Positions 7,084 to 14,683 of a stretch of DNA of 15,883 bases are shown one piece after another. The notes below the pieces were generated by a model that saw only the letters and a list, made by a program, of their open reading frames with translations, did not search any database and had not been told where the DNA came from. The stretch spans positions 12,673 to 28,555 of the forward strand of contig DAFJ01000011.1 of the NCBI GenBank assembly GCA_002497905.1, written 5' to 3'. The stretch's first letter is position 1. The number at the start of each line of letters is the position of its first letter. A program made the position numbers and the translations under genes. The stretch is from Euryarchaeota archaeon UBA251 (GTDB lineage Archaea; Thermoplasmatota; Poseidoniia; Poseidoniales; Thalassarchaeaceae).

Positions 7084-7827
7084 ATGACACTTAACCAAGA
7101 ACCTGACAACTCCCATGGAAGTGAGAAAATGAATGGCCCACTCCCCTTGATTGAGAACGATGATATCCGGATGGAAAATCTGAGTCCACGTAACCTCAAT
7201 ACTTGGCTAATTGCTGGTGCTTCAATGGCCGGATTGGGGATCATCAGTGAAGCAACAAGCACAAGTTCCACACTTGGAATTATCCTCATCATATCCTCAT
7301 TCATACCAACAGCCATCTCTGTTACACATTGGTTGGAAAACCGTAAGACTGCCGCTGCACTCTCAATTGTTGCAACTGATAGTGGCCATCCTTGGCACCC
7401 CTCGGATGAAGATGGAGATTCAAACACCTACATCCTTGATGTCAAGGGAGAATGGGTTCAGCTTCCTCCACGGTCCCGCATCCAGATTGTATCCGACCCT
7501 ATTCTGAAAGGCTGGACTGTACGTGATGACGATGAAGATGAGAAATTACATGCTAGGCTCGGACCAATCTCAGTAGATATTGTAGAATTACTAGAAGAAG
7601 TTGTTAATCAAGCGTTAATCCTAACACGAACCCTCACAGAAGACGGAGACCCCACATTACGTGATGCTAGGCAGCGAGAAAATGACGCAGAGGGGATACT
7701 CGAGAGGACATGGATGGATACTACACCTGGCCAAGTTGAGATCCAATTCGGGCAGATGGGACGAGCAAAAGAAATCCTTGGCCGCAGTAATAGGCAATTC
7801 GATTCGGCACCCGACTCGGAAGAATGA
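7084..7827 (+). CDS. Unassigned protein with two N-terminal membrane segments
   Basis: No family recognised. Of 247 residues, 40-57 (TWLIAGASMAGLGIISEA) and about 63-83 (TLGIILIISSFIPTAISVTHW) are hydrophobic and should form a helical hairpin, leaving about 39 residues before it and about 160 after it on the same, probably cytoplasmic, side. The soluble part is acidic, starts with a short beta-like portion (YILDVKGEWVQLPPRSRIQIV) and ends in amphipathic helices (165-182, 190-245). Start uncertain: ATG at 7084 lacks a ribosome site, whereas the in-frame ATG at 7129 (residue 16) is preceded by GGAAGTGAG. It is followed after 39 bases by another small membrane protein gene on the same strand, so the two probably form an operon and may interact. 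Coding is supported by length, composition and the membrane hairpin. Confidence 0.65.
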   Translation: MTLNQEPDNSHGSEKMNGPLPLIENDDIRMENLSPRNLNTWLIAGASMAGLGIISEATSTSSTLGIILIISSFIPTAISVTHWLENRKTAAALSIVATDSGHPWHPSDEDGDSNTYILDVKGEWVQLPPRSRIQIVSDPILKGWTVRDDDEDEKLHARLGPISVDIVELLEEVVNQALILTRTLTEDGDPTLRDARQRENDAEGILERTWMDTTPGQVEIQFGQMGRAKEILGRSNRQFDSAPDSEE

Positions 7828-7866
7828 CGCAACGGTCATAGGCATAATCCTTCAAATCGTAATCTC

Positions 7867-8475
7867 ATGGACGACTGGAGGGCGCGGATTACTGCCCTTC
7901 CTGATGAACAACGCACGATGTTTGAAGGCGGCACACTTAGCCAATTCTTCCTTCGCTGGCCCCTTACTGCCTCACACCCTACCTTCGTAGGCTCTTTCTA
8001 CGGCCTCCTGATCTCCCTATCACTACTCGGCCCCATTGTCTTCATCCAATCCGAGGCTGGAAGTTCGGCATATGATAGCCTGCGTAGTTGGGCATTCCTA
8101 TGCCTCAGCCTTCTGATGCTCTGTGGCATCTTTGGAGGAGTCTCATCATTGACTGTAGCTATCACAAAGCGAATGCCGATCCGCTTGGATCACAGAAGGA
8201 AATTTCTCTTCCCCATTCCATTCATCGGCCTGGTACTATTCAGCATAGCAAGAATCGAACCTGATTTAATTAGCCTGCCAGACCAACTAGGCTGGGTACT
8301 TTTGATTGCTCCTGGCCCCCTATACATCCACCTCTCATACGCCCCTCGATGGAGACTACTAGAACGACTATCTCGAGGTCTTGAATTAGATGAACAACCA
8401 ATAAAAATCGGTAAAGAGAGAGAATTAGATAGCGATCTTATCGAAGCAGTGGAAGAGAACCATAGCGAAGAATAG
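7867..8475 (+). CDS. Unassigned small membrane protein with four predicted helices
   Basis: No family recognised. In 202 residues four hydrophobic stretches are visible at about 42-61 (GSFYGLLISLSLLGPIVFI), 75-99, 112-129 (LFPIPFIGLVLFSIARI) and 139-157 (LGWVLLIAPGPLYIHLSY). The N-terminus (first 35 residues) and the acidic C-terminus (from about 160) would both face the cytoplasm if four helices are right. No signature residues for transport or catalysis. It follows the preceding membrane protein gene by 39 bases and ends six bases before the convergent cysteine peptidase gene. No good ribosome site precedes the ATG, so the start rests on it being the first in-frame ATG ahead of the hydrophobic region. 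Confidence 0.65.
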   Translation: MDDWRARITALPDEQRTMFEGGTLSQFFLRWPLTASHPTFVGSFYGLLISLSLLGPIVFIQSEAGSSAYDSLRSWAFLCLSLLMLCGIFGGVSSLTVAITKRMPIRLDHRRKFLFPIPFIGLVLFSIARIEPDLISLPDQLGWVLLIAPGPLYIHLSYAPRWRLLERLSRGLELDEQPIKIGKERELDSDLIEAVEENHSEE

Positions 8476-8481
8476 AATGAA

Positions 8482-9366
8482 TCATGGATGGAATGTTATC
8501 AATCCCCTTTCAGATTTGATATACCGAATGAAATCCCTAGCATCAACACGGTGAGTATGCCAGCAGGGGTCAGTAAGAGTACTTGGAGGATTGTAAAATC
8601 TCTCAGGGTGATTCTCAAGTTCAATTGATGGTGCTGGATCAAGAATCAACAGATCACACTGATCCATCGATGGTTGATTGATGATTCCAAGATTTCTTTC
8701 ATAAATTCCAGCAATAACAACAGCATGACCATTTCGTACAGTTTCAGCTTCTTCAATTCTGGACTTGGGCAATTCGCTCAAGGAGGGGCGTTCATTATGT
8801 TGATGCCAACTCGGAAATTCGTTAGAAGACGAGTTGAAGCGTGCACCACGAGTTAAGGCAATAATTGGATGACCGTATTCCTTCAGAAACGTACGAATCC
8901 AATCCAGATATTGATTCTGGTTTTGGATTATTTCCACCGTCTCTCTAATCTGAACTTTCGGCCTAGAATGCTCTAAAGATACTGTTCTCGAGACCCCTCC
9001 TAAACCGCCATCATTTGGATGTTCACCCACGAGATGAAGTAAACAATCAGCACTCCCATAGATTGTGTTGTGCAATGTCGCTTGATTCCACATAAGATTC
9101 ACGAATTTATCCCCATTAGGATTGCCCTTTCTTGAATGAGTTGCACTCCATGGGCCTGCTAATTTGAATGTAGAATAAGCTCGTTTACGAGCACCCAGCT
9201 TAATCCAATCGACAATCATCTCAAATGAGGCGGAAAGACAAGAACCGAATAATTGCGGCGCACCTGCTTGACGAGGCATACTTGTGAAACCGTGAGATTG
9301 AGGCGAAGGGTATGATGAACCATACAACTGAGGAATCGCACGTACATCAAGTTCAATGGTAGGCAT
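8482..9366 (-). CDS. Papain-fold C39-like cysteine peptidase or related hydrolase
   Basis: A 294-residue protein with the triad arrangement of C39/papain-like enzymes: C43 in APQLFGSCLSASFEM with Q38 as possible oxyanion residue, H214 in RNGHAVVIAGIYE, and D243 in DLLILDPAP. The GHAVVIxG...LILDP pairing is characteristic of the C39_2-like group. Strand and helix elements between the cysteine and histidine include a conserved-looking HPIIALTRG (166-174), also usual in that group. No signal peptide or transmembrane segment is seen, so it is probably cytosolic and not an exporter-linked bacteriocin peptidase (no ABC transporter partner here). It lies 26 bases downstream of the kbl-like gene on the same strand, probably co-transcribed, and faces the two membrane protein genes. 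Substrate unknown. It could equally be a transglutaminase- or NlpC-like hydrolase of the same fold. Confidence 0.65.
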   Translation of the reverse strand: MPTIELDVRAIPQLYGSSYPSPQSHGFTSMPRQAGAPQLFGSCLSASFEMIVDWIKLGARKRAYSTFKLAGPWSATHSRKGNPNGDKFVNLMWNQATLHNTIYGSADCLLHLVGEHPNDGGLGGVSRTVSLEHSRPKVQIRETVEIIQNQNQYLDWIRTFLKEYGHPIIALTRGARFNSSSNEFPSWHQHNERPSLSELPKSRIEEAETVRNGHAVVIAGIYERNLGIINQPSMDQCDLLILDPAPSIELENHPERFYNPPSTLTDPCWHTHRVDARDFIRYIKSERGLITFHP

Positions 9367-9392
9367 ACCGAATCAATGGGTCTCAGGGTATA

Positions 9393-10571
9393 TCAAATGA
9401 GGCCTATACTTCGGCCTGCTGTCTCAAAGGCCCGTAGCACCTCATCGAGATCATTCCGAGTAAGGCCAGCAGACATTTGAGTGCGAACACGTGCCTTGTC
9501 TCTAGCGACCATAGGGAATACTATCGCACCGACTATCACGCCAGCATCACGCATCGCTGCTGACAATGATTTTGCAGTAGTTGACTCACCACACATTACT
9601 GGAATAATTGGAGTTGTTGAAACACCAGTATCGAAACCAAGTGAATCCAGTTCTCTGCGGAAGTAATCGGTGTTATCCCATAATCGCTCAACATGTTCTG
9701 GCTCATCCATGATGACCTCCACTGCAGCCTTCTGAGCCGCTGCGACACCAGGTGGTTGGCTCCCCGAAAGAAGCCAAGAACGGCTATGATTCAGAGCATG
9801 TTCACGAGTCTGAGCAGTGCCTGCGAGAATCCCTCCTTGGACTCCCATGGCTTTCGAATATGAACCGACCTCAAAATCCACACGTCCTTGAAGTCCAAAA
9901 TGAGCGACTATGCCGCGACCATCACCGAGTACTCCTTCTCCATGGCAATCATCAACGAATACCATGGCATCGTACTCCTCAGCGACCGCAGTGATTTCAT
10001 CCAGTGGAGCAATGTCGCCATCCATACTGAATACACCATCCGTGATAATGAGCTTGCGATCAACCCCCTTATTCTCTCTGAGGATACGTTCGAGGGCTTC
10101 GACATCGTTGTGAGGATAAACAGCGCGTTGTGCCTTCGTCAAACGCACTCCATCGATGATAGATCCATGATTCAATTCGTCAGAAATAATGAGATCGTCC
10201 TTTCCCTTAACAAGTGTTGGAATCAAGCCGACATTAGCAGTATAGCCTGCAGAATAAATCAAAGCGGCTTCAACACCTTTGAAATCTGCCGCAACTTGCT
10301 CAGCCTCCAAGTGAATATCCATGGTGCCTGCGATAGCCCTCACTGATCCGCTACCAGCCCCATACCTACGTGTAGCTTCAATGGACGCCTCGACAACCTT
10401 AGGATGTGTACTAAGATTCAGGTAATTGTTGGCAGAGAGCATGATTGACTCCTTTCCGTCAATTGTAACACGAGGAGCGTTAGCGGACTCAAGGATTGGT
10501 GGATCCCAGTTGAGGCCATTGGAAACCAATTCTTCATAACGCTCTCGCATCCAATCAATATCCTTCGCCAT
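9393..10571 (-). CDS. kbl: 2-amino-3-ketobutyrate CoA ligase (glycine C-acetyltransferase)-like PLP enzyme
   Basis: Member of the alpha-oxoamine synthase family, which joins an acyl-CoA to an amino acid with loss of CO2 or runs the reverse cleavage. With the ATG at 10571 it has 392 residues, close to the 398 of E. coli Kbl. Visible features: ANNYLNLSTHP (47-57), SVRAIAGTMDIHLEAE (76-91, closer to Kbl GTxDxHxxLE than to BioF), SDELNHGSIIDGVRL (130-144), PLP-binding D207 and H210 in VDDCHGEG, and the Schiff-base K240 in SYSKAMG. Kbl converts 2-amino-3-ketobutyrate plus CoA to glycine and acetyl-CoA in threonine breakdown. No threonine dehydrogenase gene is adjacent, so the exact substrate (Kbl versus BioF or another family member) is uncertain. 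An ATG at 10586 is an alternative start; further extension would overlap the divergent gene. Probably leads an operon with the C39-like peptidase. Confidence 0.8.
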   Translation of the reverse strand: MAKDIDWMRERYEELVSNGLNWDPPILESANAPRVTIDGKESIMLSANNYLNLSTHPKVVEASIEATRRYGAGSGSVRAIAGTMDIHLEAEQVAADFKGVEAALIYSAGYTANVGLIPTLVKGKDDLIISDELNHGSIIDGVRLTKAQRAVYPHNDVEALERILRENKGVDRKLIITDGVFSMDGDIAPLDEITAVAEEYDAMVFVDDCHGEGVLGDGRGIVAHFGLQGRVDFEVGSYSKAMGVQGGILAGTAQTREHALNHSRSWLLSGSQPPGVAAAQKAAVEVIMDEPEHVERLWDNTDYFRRELDSLGFDTGVSTTPIIPVMCGESTTAKSLSAAMRDAGVIVGAIVFPMVARDKARVRTQMSAGLTRNDLDEVLRAFETAGRSIGLI

Positions 10572-10647
10572 AACGATGGCAGGCATCGGATTGACATGAT
10601 GGTTCCGACGACGGAGTATTGATGCAGAATAGCGGTAGGTGGGGCTC

Positions 10648-11523
10648 ATGCCACCACATCCAGAGGCCATCATCCTTGGAATCGCACAAGATGGTGGCGT
10701 GCCACAACCAGGCTGCTTTTGCAACACCTGTACATACTATGTGGAGAATGAAAGCCGGCTCTCGCCCACCTCTATCGCCGTCAAAGACGGAGATGATTTG
10801 CATCTATTCGATGTTACACGAGATCTCACAAAGCAACTCCTCTTCATTCCAGAAGAATCACGACAAGTCACAGATGTGTGGTTAACTCATGGCCACCTTG
10901 GACACATCGACGGCTTGGGACTATTTGGAAAAGAAGCCATGGGAGCTTCGGGGATTCGCCTGCATGCATCCAAATCTATGCTCAAATTGATTCAAAACAC
11001 ACCACGTTGGAATTCGATGCTGGAGCAAGGTGTATTCCAGCCGATTCCATTCGTTTCAAATGAAATTTTGAGATGCTCATCCGACCTCTCAATCAAGCCT
11101 ATTTCCGTTCCTCATCGCGACGAATTCACCGACACACATGCTTTCCTCATCCAAGGATCAAGACGATCTCTGCTCCATCTTCCCGACCATGACCGATGGG
11201 ACACTACGCTTACCCACGTTGGCATGAAATCTATACGCGATTGGTTCAAACAAATTCAAGCAGATGTTGTACTACTTGATGGCACATTTTGGAGCGAGGG
11301 AGAGATATCTCGGCAGACGAATGTCCCTCATCCACCAATATCTGAGACCATATCCCTCCTTGGCCCTCGAGAATCCCACGATATCGACATCCGTTTCATC
11401 CACTTCAACCATACGAATCCTGCAACCCCAAGAGGCGACGAGTCACTTGATTTAGACCTCAAAGGGTGGGGTTTGGCCAGTGAAGGCGAGGTCATCGAAC
11501 TATTCACGGACGCAACGGAATGA
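10648..11523 (+). CDS. PqqB-like metallo-beta-lactamase-fold protein
   Basis: A 291-residue protein of the metallo-beta-lactamase fold in the PqqB-like subgroup. The N-terminus AIILGIAQDGGVPQPGCFC carries cysteines C23, C25 and C28, matching the zinc-site region of PqqB relatives. The metal motif reads LTHGHLGHIDGLG with H81, H83 and H86 and, as usual in this subgroup, no aspartate in HxHxDH. Later elements are HRDEF (156-160), LPDHDRWD (178-185), VLLDGTFW (208-215) and FIHFNHTNP (250-258). No PQQ synthesis genes are near, so it is more likely a hydrolase or oxidoreductase of unknown substrate than a cofactor enzyme. ATG at 10648 was chosen over an in-frame GTG at 10639 because AGGTG (10637-10641) precedes the ATG by six bases. 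Divergent from kbl; followed after 28 bases by riboflavin kinase, probably as an operon. Confidence 0.75.
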   Translation: MPPHPEAIILGIAQDGGVPQPGCFCNTCTYYVENESRLSPTSIAVKDGDDLHLFDVTRDLTKQLLFIPEESRQVTDVWLTHGHLGHIDGLGLFGKEAMGASGIRLHASKSMLKLIQNTPRWNSMLEQGVFQPIPFVSNEILRCSSDLSIKPISVPHRDEFTDTHAFLIQGSRRSLLHLPDHDRWDTTLTHVGMKSIRDWFKQIQADVVLLDGTFWSEGEISRQTNVPHPPISETISLLGPRESHDIDIRFIHFNHTNPATPRGDESLDLDLKGWGLASEGEVIELFTDATE

Positions 11524-11551
11524 ACAAATGTAGGGGGATTGCCGCAGGGGT

Positions 11552-12022
11552 ATGGAACTCCATGGCGAGGTCAGTTCTGGCCTAGGACGTGCTCACGTTT
11601 TCATGGCTCAAAACCACTACCAGGATCAGTTCAGAGGGATCTTAGGAGGGACTGCTTGGCCTGGTACTCTCAACATCAAGGTGTCGGACGAGGACCTTAC
11701 TCAATATCTCGCACTACGCCAGAAAGCAGGTATCGATACACTTGACGCTACGGATGAACGGCGCAATAAGGCTCAAGAAATTGATACTTCGGATATCGAA
11801 GCTTTACGCATCCGTGGATTCCTCCGCGAAGGTCGTTCATTCGGCGGCGCGACGGCATTCAAGGCACAGATTAGAACGAAAGATATGGATCACATTGAAT
11901 GTGCAATCCTCATTCCTGACCTTACTCGTCATGTCGAAGTCATCGAGGTTATCGCAGAGGTCTTCCTGCGAGAGGCCCTTGACCTTACGGATGGAAACAG
12001 AGTATCAATCAATCTCGTCTGA
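11552..12022 (+). CDS. ribK: CTP-dependent riboflavin kinase (archaeal RibK)
   Basis: Phosphorylates riboflavin to FMN using CTP rather than ATP, a reaction of archaea; soluble monomer of the cradle-loop barrel fold. The 156 residues show the family pattern: GEVSSGLGRAHVFM (5-18, nucleotide-binding glycine-rich turn), LGGTAWPGTLNIKV (31-44, magnesium/nucleotide segment with N41), IRGFLREGRSFGGATAFKAQI (87-107) and the end HVEVIEVIAEVFLREAL...DGNRVSINL (127-155). Compared with the M. jannaschii enzyme (about 136 residues) it carries an extra charged segment at about 52-83 and lacks the C-terminal tail. The sequence begins right at the first strand, so the ATG at 11552 is probably correct, although the AGGGG before it (11546-11550) is very close. 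The last 18 bases overlap the end of the convergent truA gene. Strongest single marker that the window is archaeal. Confidence 0.92.
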   Translation: MELHGEVSSGLGRAHVFMAQNHYQDQFRGILGGTAWPGTLNIKVSDEDLTQYLALRQKAGIDTLDATDERRNKAQEIDTSDIEALRIRGFLREGRSFGGATAFKAQIRTKDMDHIECAILIPDLTRHVEVIEVIAEVFLREALDLTDGNRVSINLV

Positions 12023-12967
12023 CTGTGATTCCATCCCTTGAATCCAACCTCGCTGAAGCATGAGTTTCATCTCCTTCCGTGCAATCTCCTGCCACCGCTC
12101 GTGGAGCCTCTGATTGGTACCACCTGGAGGATTGGACCATTCGGAAATTGACTCCAAGGGCATAGTGTCGAGGTCAGGAAGGGCTGGATGTTGAATCGAC
12201 CAAAGCATAAGCCAATCTGACGGACTTCGTCCGAAATCTATGCTGTCTGACGGACGATGTAGAGCACGAATCACATCTGATAAATCGAGATTTTCGGTAG
12301 CCAGGCCGTGTAGTGCAGAAGCGATTCTACGCACCTGATTCCAAAGGAAACTCTCTGCCTCGATTCGAAAGCCGACCACACGACCATTGACATCTACCCA
12401 TGGAGCACAACGATGAACGGTACGAACAGTTGTTCGGCCCTCCTCTACCCTACAGAAGTTTGTGAAGTCATGACCGCCTTCGAACACACGGCACCAGCGA
12501 GCGAGGCGTTCAGGAGACATATCTGCAGGCCAATTCGGAAGTGCTTGCAAACGGTATAGATAGACGCGGCGACGGGCGAGGCGAACGGTGACATCATCGG
12601 ATACTGCATAGGCTGACCAGACGATGATATCGTCCTCCAATCTATCGTTAATTGCCCTCAGCAAACTGCCTGCACCTATGCTATCCCAACGAGACAGAGG
12701 TAGATCGAAAGAGGCCAGATTCATGCGCACATGGACACCTGCATCCGTCCTTGAAGAAAGCCAAATATGATCTTCCGGACCCAGCCACTTCAACTTCCGA
12801 AGGATGCTCTCAACATCACCCTGTGATGTACGAACTTTGGGTTGAAGTTGTGAACCGTGGAATGCATCCCCAAGATAGCCAATACACATTACCACACGTT
12901 GCGTTGACTCTTCCTCTCCAGTATCCTCCAGAGATACCTCCACCGAATCATCGGTGGACTTAGGCAT
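12005..12967 (-). CDS. truA: tRNA pseudouridine synthase A (TruA family)
   Basis: Isomerises uridine to pseudouridine in tRNA, in the anticodon arm (positions 38-40) in known TruA enzymes. The 320 residues include IGYLGDAFHGSQLQP (29-43), the catalytic motif SSRTDAGVHV with D75, RRRVYLYRL (131-139), the segment GGHDFTNFCR (167-176) and the helix SFLWNQVRRIASAL (205-218), all in family order. An acidic leader of about 22 residues (EVSLEDTGEEE) precedes the first strand, and about 50 residues follow the usual end, rich in charged helix. It is the last gene of a minus-strand run: its ribosome site GAGGT (12975-12979) overlaps the TGA of the TPR-like gene, so its translation is probably coupled. 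The final 18 bases overlap riboflavin kinase on the other strand. Confidence 0.92.
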   Translation of the reverse strand: MPKSTDDSVEVSLEDTGEEESTQRVVMCIGYLGDAFHGSQLQPKVRTSQGDVESILRKLKWLGPEDHIWLSSRTDAGVHVRMNLASFDLPLSRWDSIGAGSLLRAINDRLEDDIIVWSAYAVSDDVTVRLARRRVYLYRLQALPNWPADMSPERLARWCRVFEGGHDFTNFCRVEEGRTTVRTVHRCAPWVDVNGRVVGFRIEAESFLWNQVRRIASALHGLATENLDLSDVIRALHRPSDSIDFGRSPSDWLMLWSIQHPALPDLDTMPLESISEWSNPPGGTNQRLHERWQEIARKEMKLMLQRGWIQGMESQSDEID

Positions 12968-12974
12968 ACAAGCG

Positions 12975-12979
12975 ACCTC
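12975..12979 (-). promoter_or_regulatory. Ribosome binding site of truA inside the upstream stop codon
   Basis: On the minus strand the sequence TGAGGT contains both the TGA of the TPR-like gene (12978-12980) and GAGGT seven bases before the truA ATG at 12967. This fixes the truA start and suggests that ribosomes finishing the first gene re-initiate on the second. Confidence 0.6.
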
Positions 12980-13526
12980 ACTCGTCGCCAGTCATGTACT
13001 CCATAGCCTCTTCAGCGGAACTGAAACCGAGACCGAGGAGTGAGAACTCTATTGCGGTCCGAACATACTTACGGGCGAAGTCATGGCTGCGATCGAAGTT
13101 TGTCTTGACATCGATTGAATCTATCAGCAATCGTGCTGCCTCATAGAGATGGAAGGAGACATCATTCTCCTCGCTCGCCTGACCGAGTTCGTGAAGACGC
13201 TGGAACTCACGAATTGCCATAGGGACACGGTCGAATTCAATGAGGGCATTAGCGAATGCCGCGAGATACTCTGGATTCTCCGGTTCCATCTTTGTTGCCT
13301 TTTTCAAGAAGGATTGTATCTGGCCCTCGTTGAATCGATCATTGCCAGAATCATCGATGTTACCGTTTTCCTGAATCTCAAACATAGCTGCTTCAGCCCA
13401 GCCATGAAAACCAACCGGACTGTCTGAATGATTATCTATTACAGTTTGAAAGATATCCATCGCACCGAGGAAGTCTCCTCCAGTGATGCATTGTGCTGCC
13501 TTGGTAAGAAGTTCGTCGTCAACCAT
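12978..13526 (-). CDS. TPR-like helical repeat protein
   Basis: A 182-residue soluble acidic protein made of helix pairs typical of tetratricopeptide repeats: about 16-49 (GDFLGAMDIFQTVIDNHSDS followed by the WAEAAM helix), about 85-117 (ENPEYLAAFANALIEFDRVP with the following AIREFQRLHELG), and a third, longer pair at about 125-170. Such repeats mediate protein-protein contacts; no enzyme motif is present. The ATG at 13526 is preferred; an in-frame GTG at 13538 would add four residues, and neither has a clear ribosome site. It lies 80 bases after the PH-domain membrane gene and 10 bases before truA, all on the same strand. Its partner is unknown; a link to tRNA modification is suggested only by position. 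Confidence 0.7.
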   Translation of the reverse strand: MVDDELLTKAAQCITGGDFLGAMDIFQTVIDNHSDSPVGFHGWAEAAMFEIQENGNIDDSGNDRFNEGQIQSFLKKATKMEPENPEYLAAFANALIEFDRVPMAIREFQRLHELGQASEENDVSFHLYEAARLLIDSIDVKTNFDRSHDFARKYVRTAIEFSLLGLGFSSAEEAMEYMTGDE

Positions 13527-13606
13527 TGGGGGGTCCACCAGCCGTTGTGTCGGGGTGATGGTTCTTCAACGGTGCGGGTCGAACTGCATCCTATAGAGAG
13601 CCGAAA

Positions 13607-14623
13607 TCATTCCGTAATAGACTCAGTGGATGATGCTACTTCGGGAGCAGAGTCGGCTGGAGCACCATCTACTGGCGCACCCGGACGAGTACGGAGTTCA
13701 TTGACTAGGGCGTAGACGTCCATTGGCCGGCGGATACCATAGAAGCAGTCCTCAGGGTTGATGTCGACTGTCTTCCTAGTTCGTTGTAACCTAATCATGA
13801 AGATGAAGAAACGGAATAAACGAACTACGAGGTTGCTTGTTTCCTTTGTGGCGGCGTCGCTAACATCGGAAATAGCACCAGCACCTACTGACATCGAATC
13901 CTCCTTCAGACCAAGGCCAGATGCCGTGATAACGTGGAGGCTGCCGTAGCCAAGCATTCGCCCGATGAGGCTACGTTCAACCTTCAGGTTCTCAATCTTA
14001 GAGAGGCTGATTGCGTGACTATTAGAATCAATGAACTTCAAGAACTCCTTCTTCAGGTAAACCTGCTTATCCGTGATAACATAAGTGAAGGCACGCTGAT
14101 ACATCACCGTGAGAACGAACATTACGCCGGCATACCCACCACCAAAAATCAGGTAGAAGCTATCCTTCCACTCTGGAAGGAAGCCGCTATCTTGGAGACC
14201 AATAAACCCGGAAATGAAACTGTCTGTAAGAACGGTCTCAATGAAAAATACACCCGGCGTGATTGATATCACAAGAAGGGACACCGTGTAGAGCCCCCCT
14301 GATGTTGAGAAATTGACGAATCGGTTGATCCAAGTGAGAACCATCATCATGACGAAAAAGCCAGCGATTCCCGTCGAAACAAGCAATTCAAAGAGATTCA
14401 AGAGGAAGTTCAGACCACCCTCACCCTCAGGTGCTTCGTAACCAATCCCGAATAGGAGGTGGACTACGAGCACAAACACAATCAGAAGGTAGCGAGGGAA
14501 CATAGAGAGTATGATTGGACCAGAACGGTAGTATGGCTCCTCATAAGGAGACATTTCGGGGACTGCGTCTCTTGCTGCTTCAACGTCTAACTTCTCACGA
14601 AATGTGTCCATCTGTCCACCCAT
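13607..14623 (-). CDS. Four-helix membrane protein with bacterial PH-like (bPH_2) domain
   Basis: A 338-residue integral membrane protein. Hydrophobic stretches lie at about 41-61, 78-98, 109-129 and 154-174, followed by a cytoplasmic bPH_2/YdbS-like domain at about 176-312: TYVITDKQVYLKKEF (180-194), ISLSKIENLKVERSLIGRML (205-224), YGSLHVITASG (226-236) and, after an insertion, MDVYALVNELR (301-311). The insertion at about 240-285 splits the domain and contains a hydrophobic-basic stretch (VVRLFRFFIFMIRLQRTRK, 266-284) that may be a membrane-touching helix. The tail is alanine/proline-rich and acidic. Domains of this kind are common in membrane proteins of unknown function. The ATG at 14623 is chosen because GAGGT (14631-14635) precedes it by seven bases. 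It heads a run with the TPR-like gene and truA. Confidence 0.8.
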   Translation of the reverse strand: MGGQMDTFREKLDVEAARDAVPEMSPYEEPYYRSGPIILSMFPRYLLIVFVLVVHLLFGIGYEAPEGEGGLNFLLNLFELLVSTGIAGFFVMMMVLTWINRFVNFSTSGGLYTVSLLVISITPGVFFIETVLTDSFISGFIGLQDSGFLPEWKDSFYLIFGGGYAGVMFVLTVMYQRAFTYVITDKQVYLKKEFLKFIDSNSHAISLSKIENLKVERSLIGRMLGYGSLHVITASGLGLKEDSMSVGAGAISDVSDAATKETSNLVVRLFRFFIFMIRLQRTRKTVDINPEDCFYGIRRPMDVYALVNELRTRPGAPVDGAPADSAPEVASSTESITE

Positions 14624-14670
14624 CAAATCAACCTCAACTACAGTTTGGACGGGTTCGTATATAATTACAT
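14624..14670 (-). promoter_or_regulatory. TATA box and ribosome site of the PH-domain membrane protein gene
   Basis: On the minus strand TAATTATATAC (about 14657-14667) is the best archaeal TATA-like element in the window. Its centre is about 39 bases before the ATG at 14623, which puts the expected transcription start about 13 bases upstream of it and leaves room for GAGGT at 14631-14635. The region lies between this gene and the stop of the upstream gene at 14684, so the run PH protein, TPR-like, truA probably starts here. Confidence 0.6.
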
Positions 14671-14683
14671 TCAACAATCTGCG

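Noticed and set aside
7020..7427. 135-residue minus-strand open frame before and inside the first membrane protein gene
   Set aside because: It is mostly the complement of the plus-strand gene, which has a clear membrane hairpin and a same-strand partner.
9888..10346. 152-residue open frame on the plus strand
   Set aside because: It runs antisense through well-conserved PLP-binding motifs of the kbl-like gene and shows no recognisable protein features.
10572..10727. Longer frame for the kbl-like gene with about 52 extra residues
   Set aside because: It would overlap the first 80 bases of the divergent PqqB-like gene, and the family length and first motifs fit the start at 10571.
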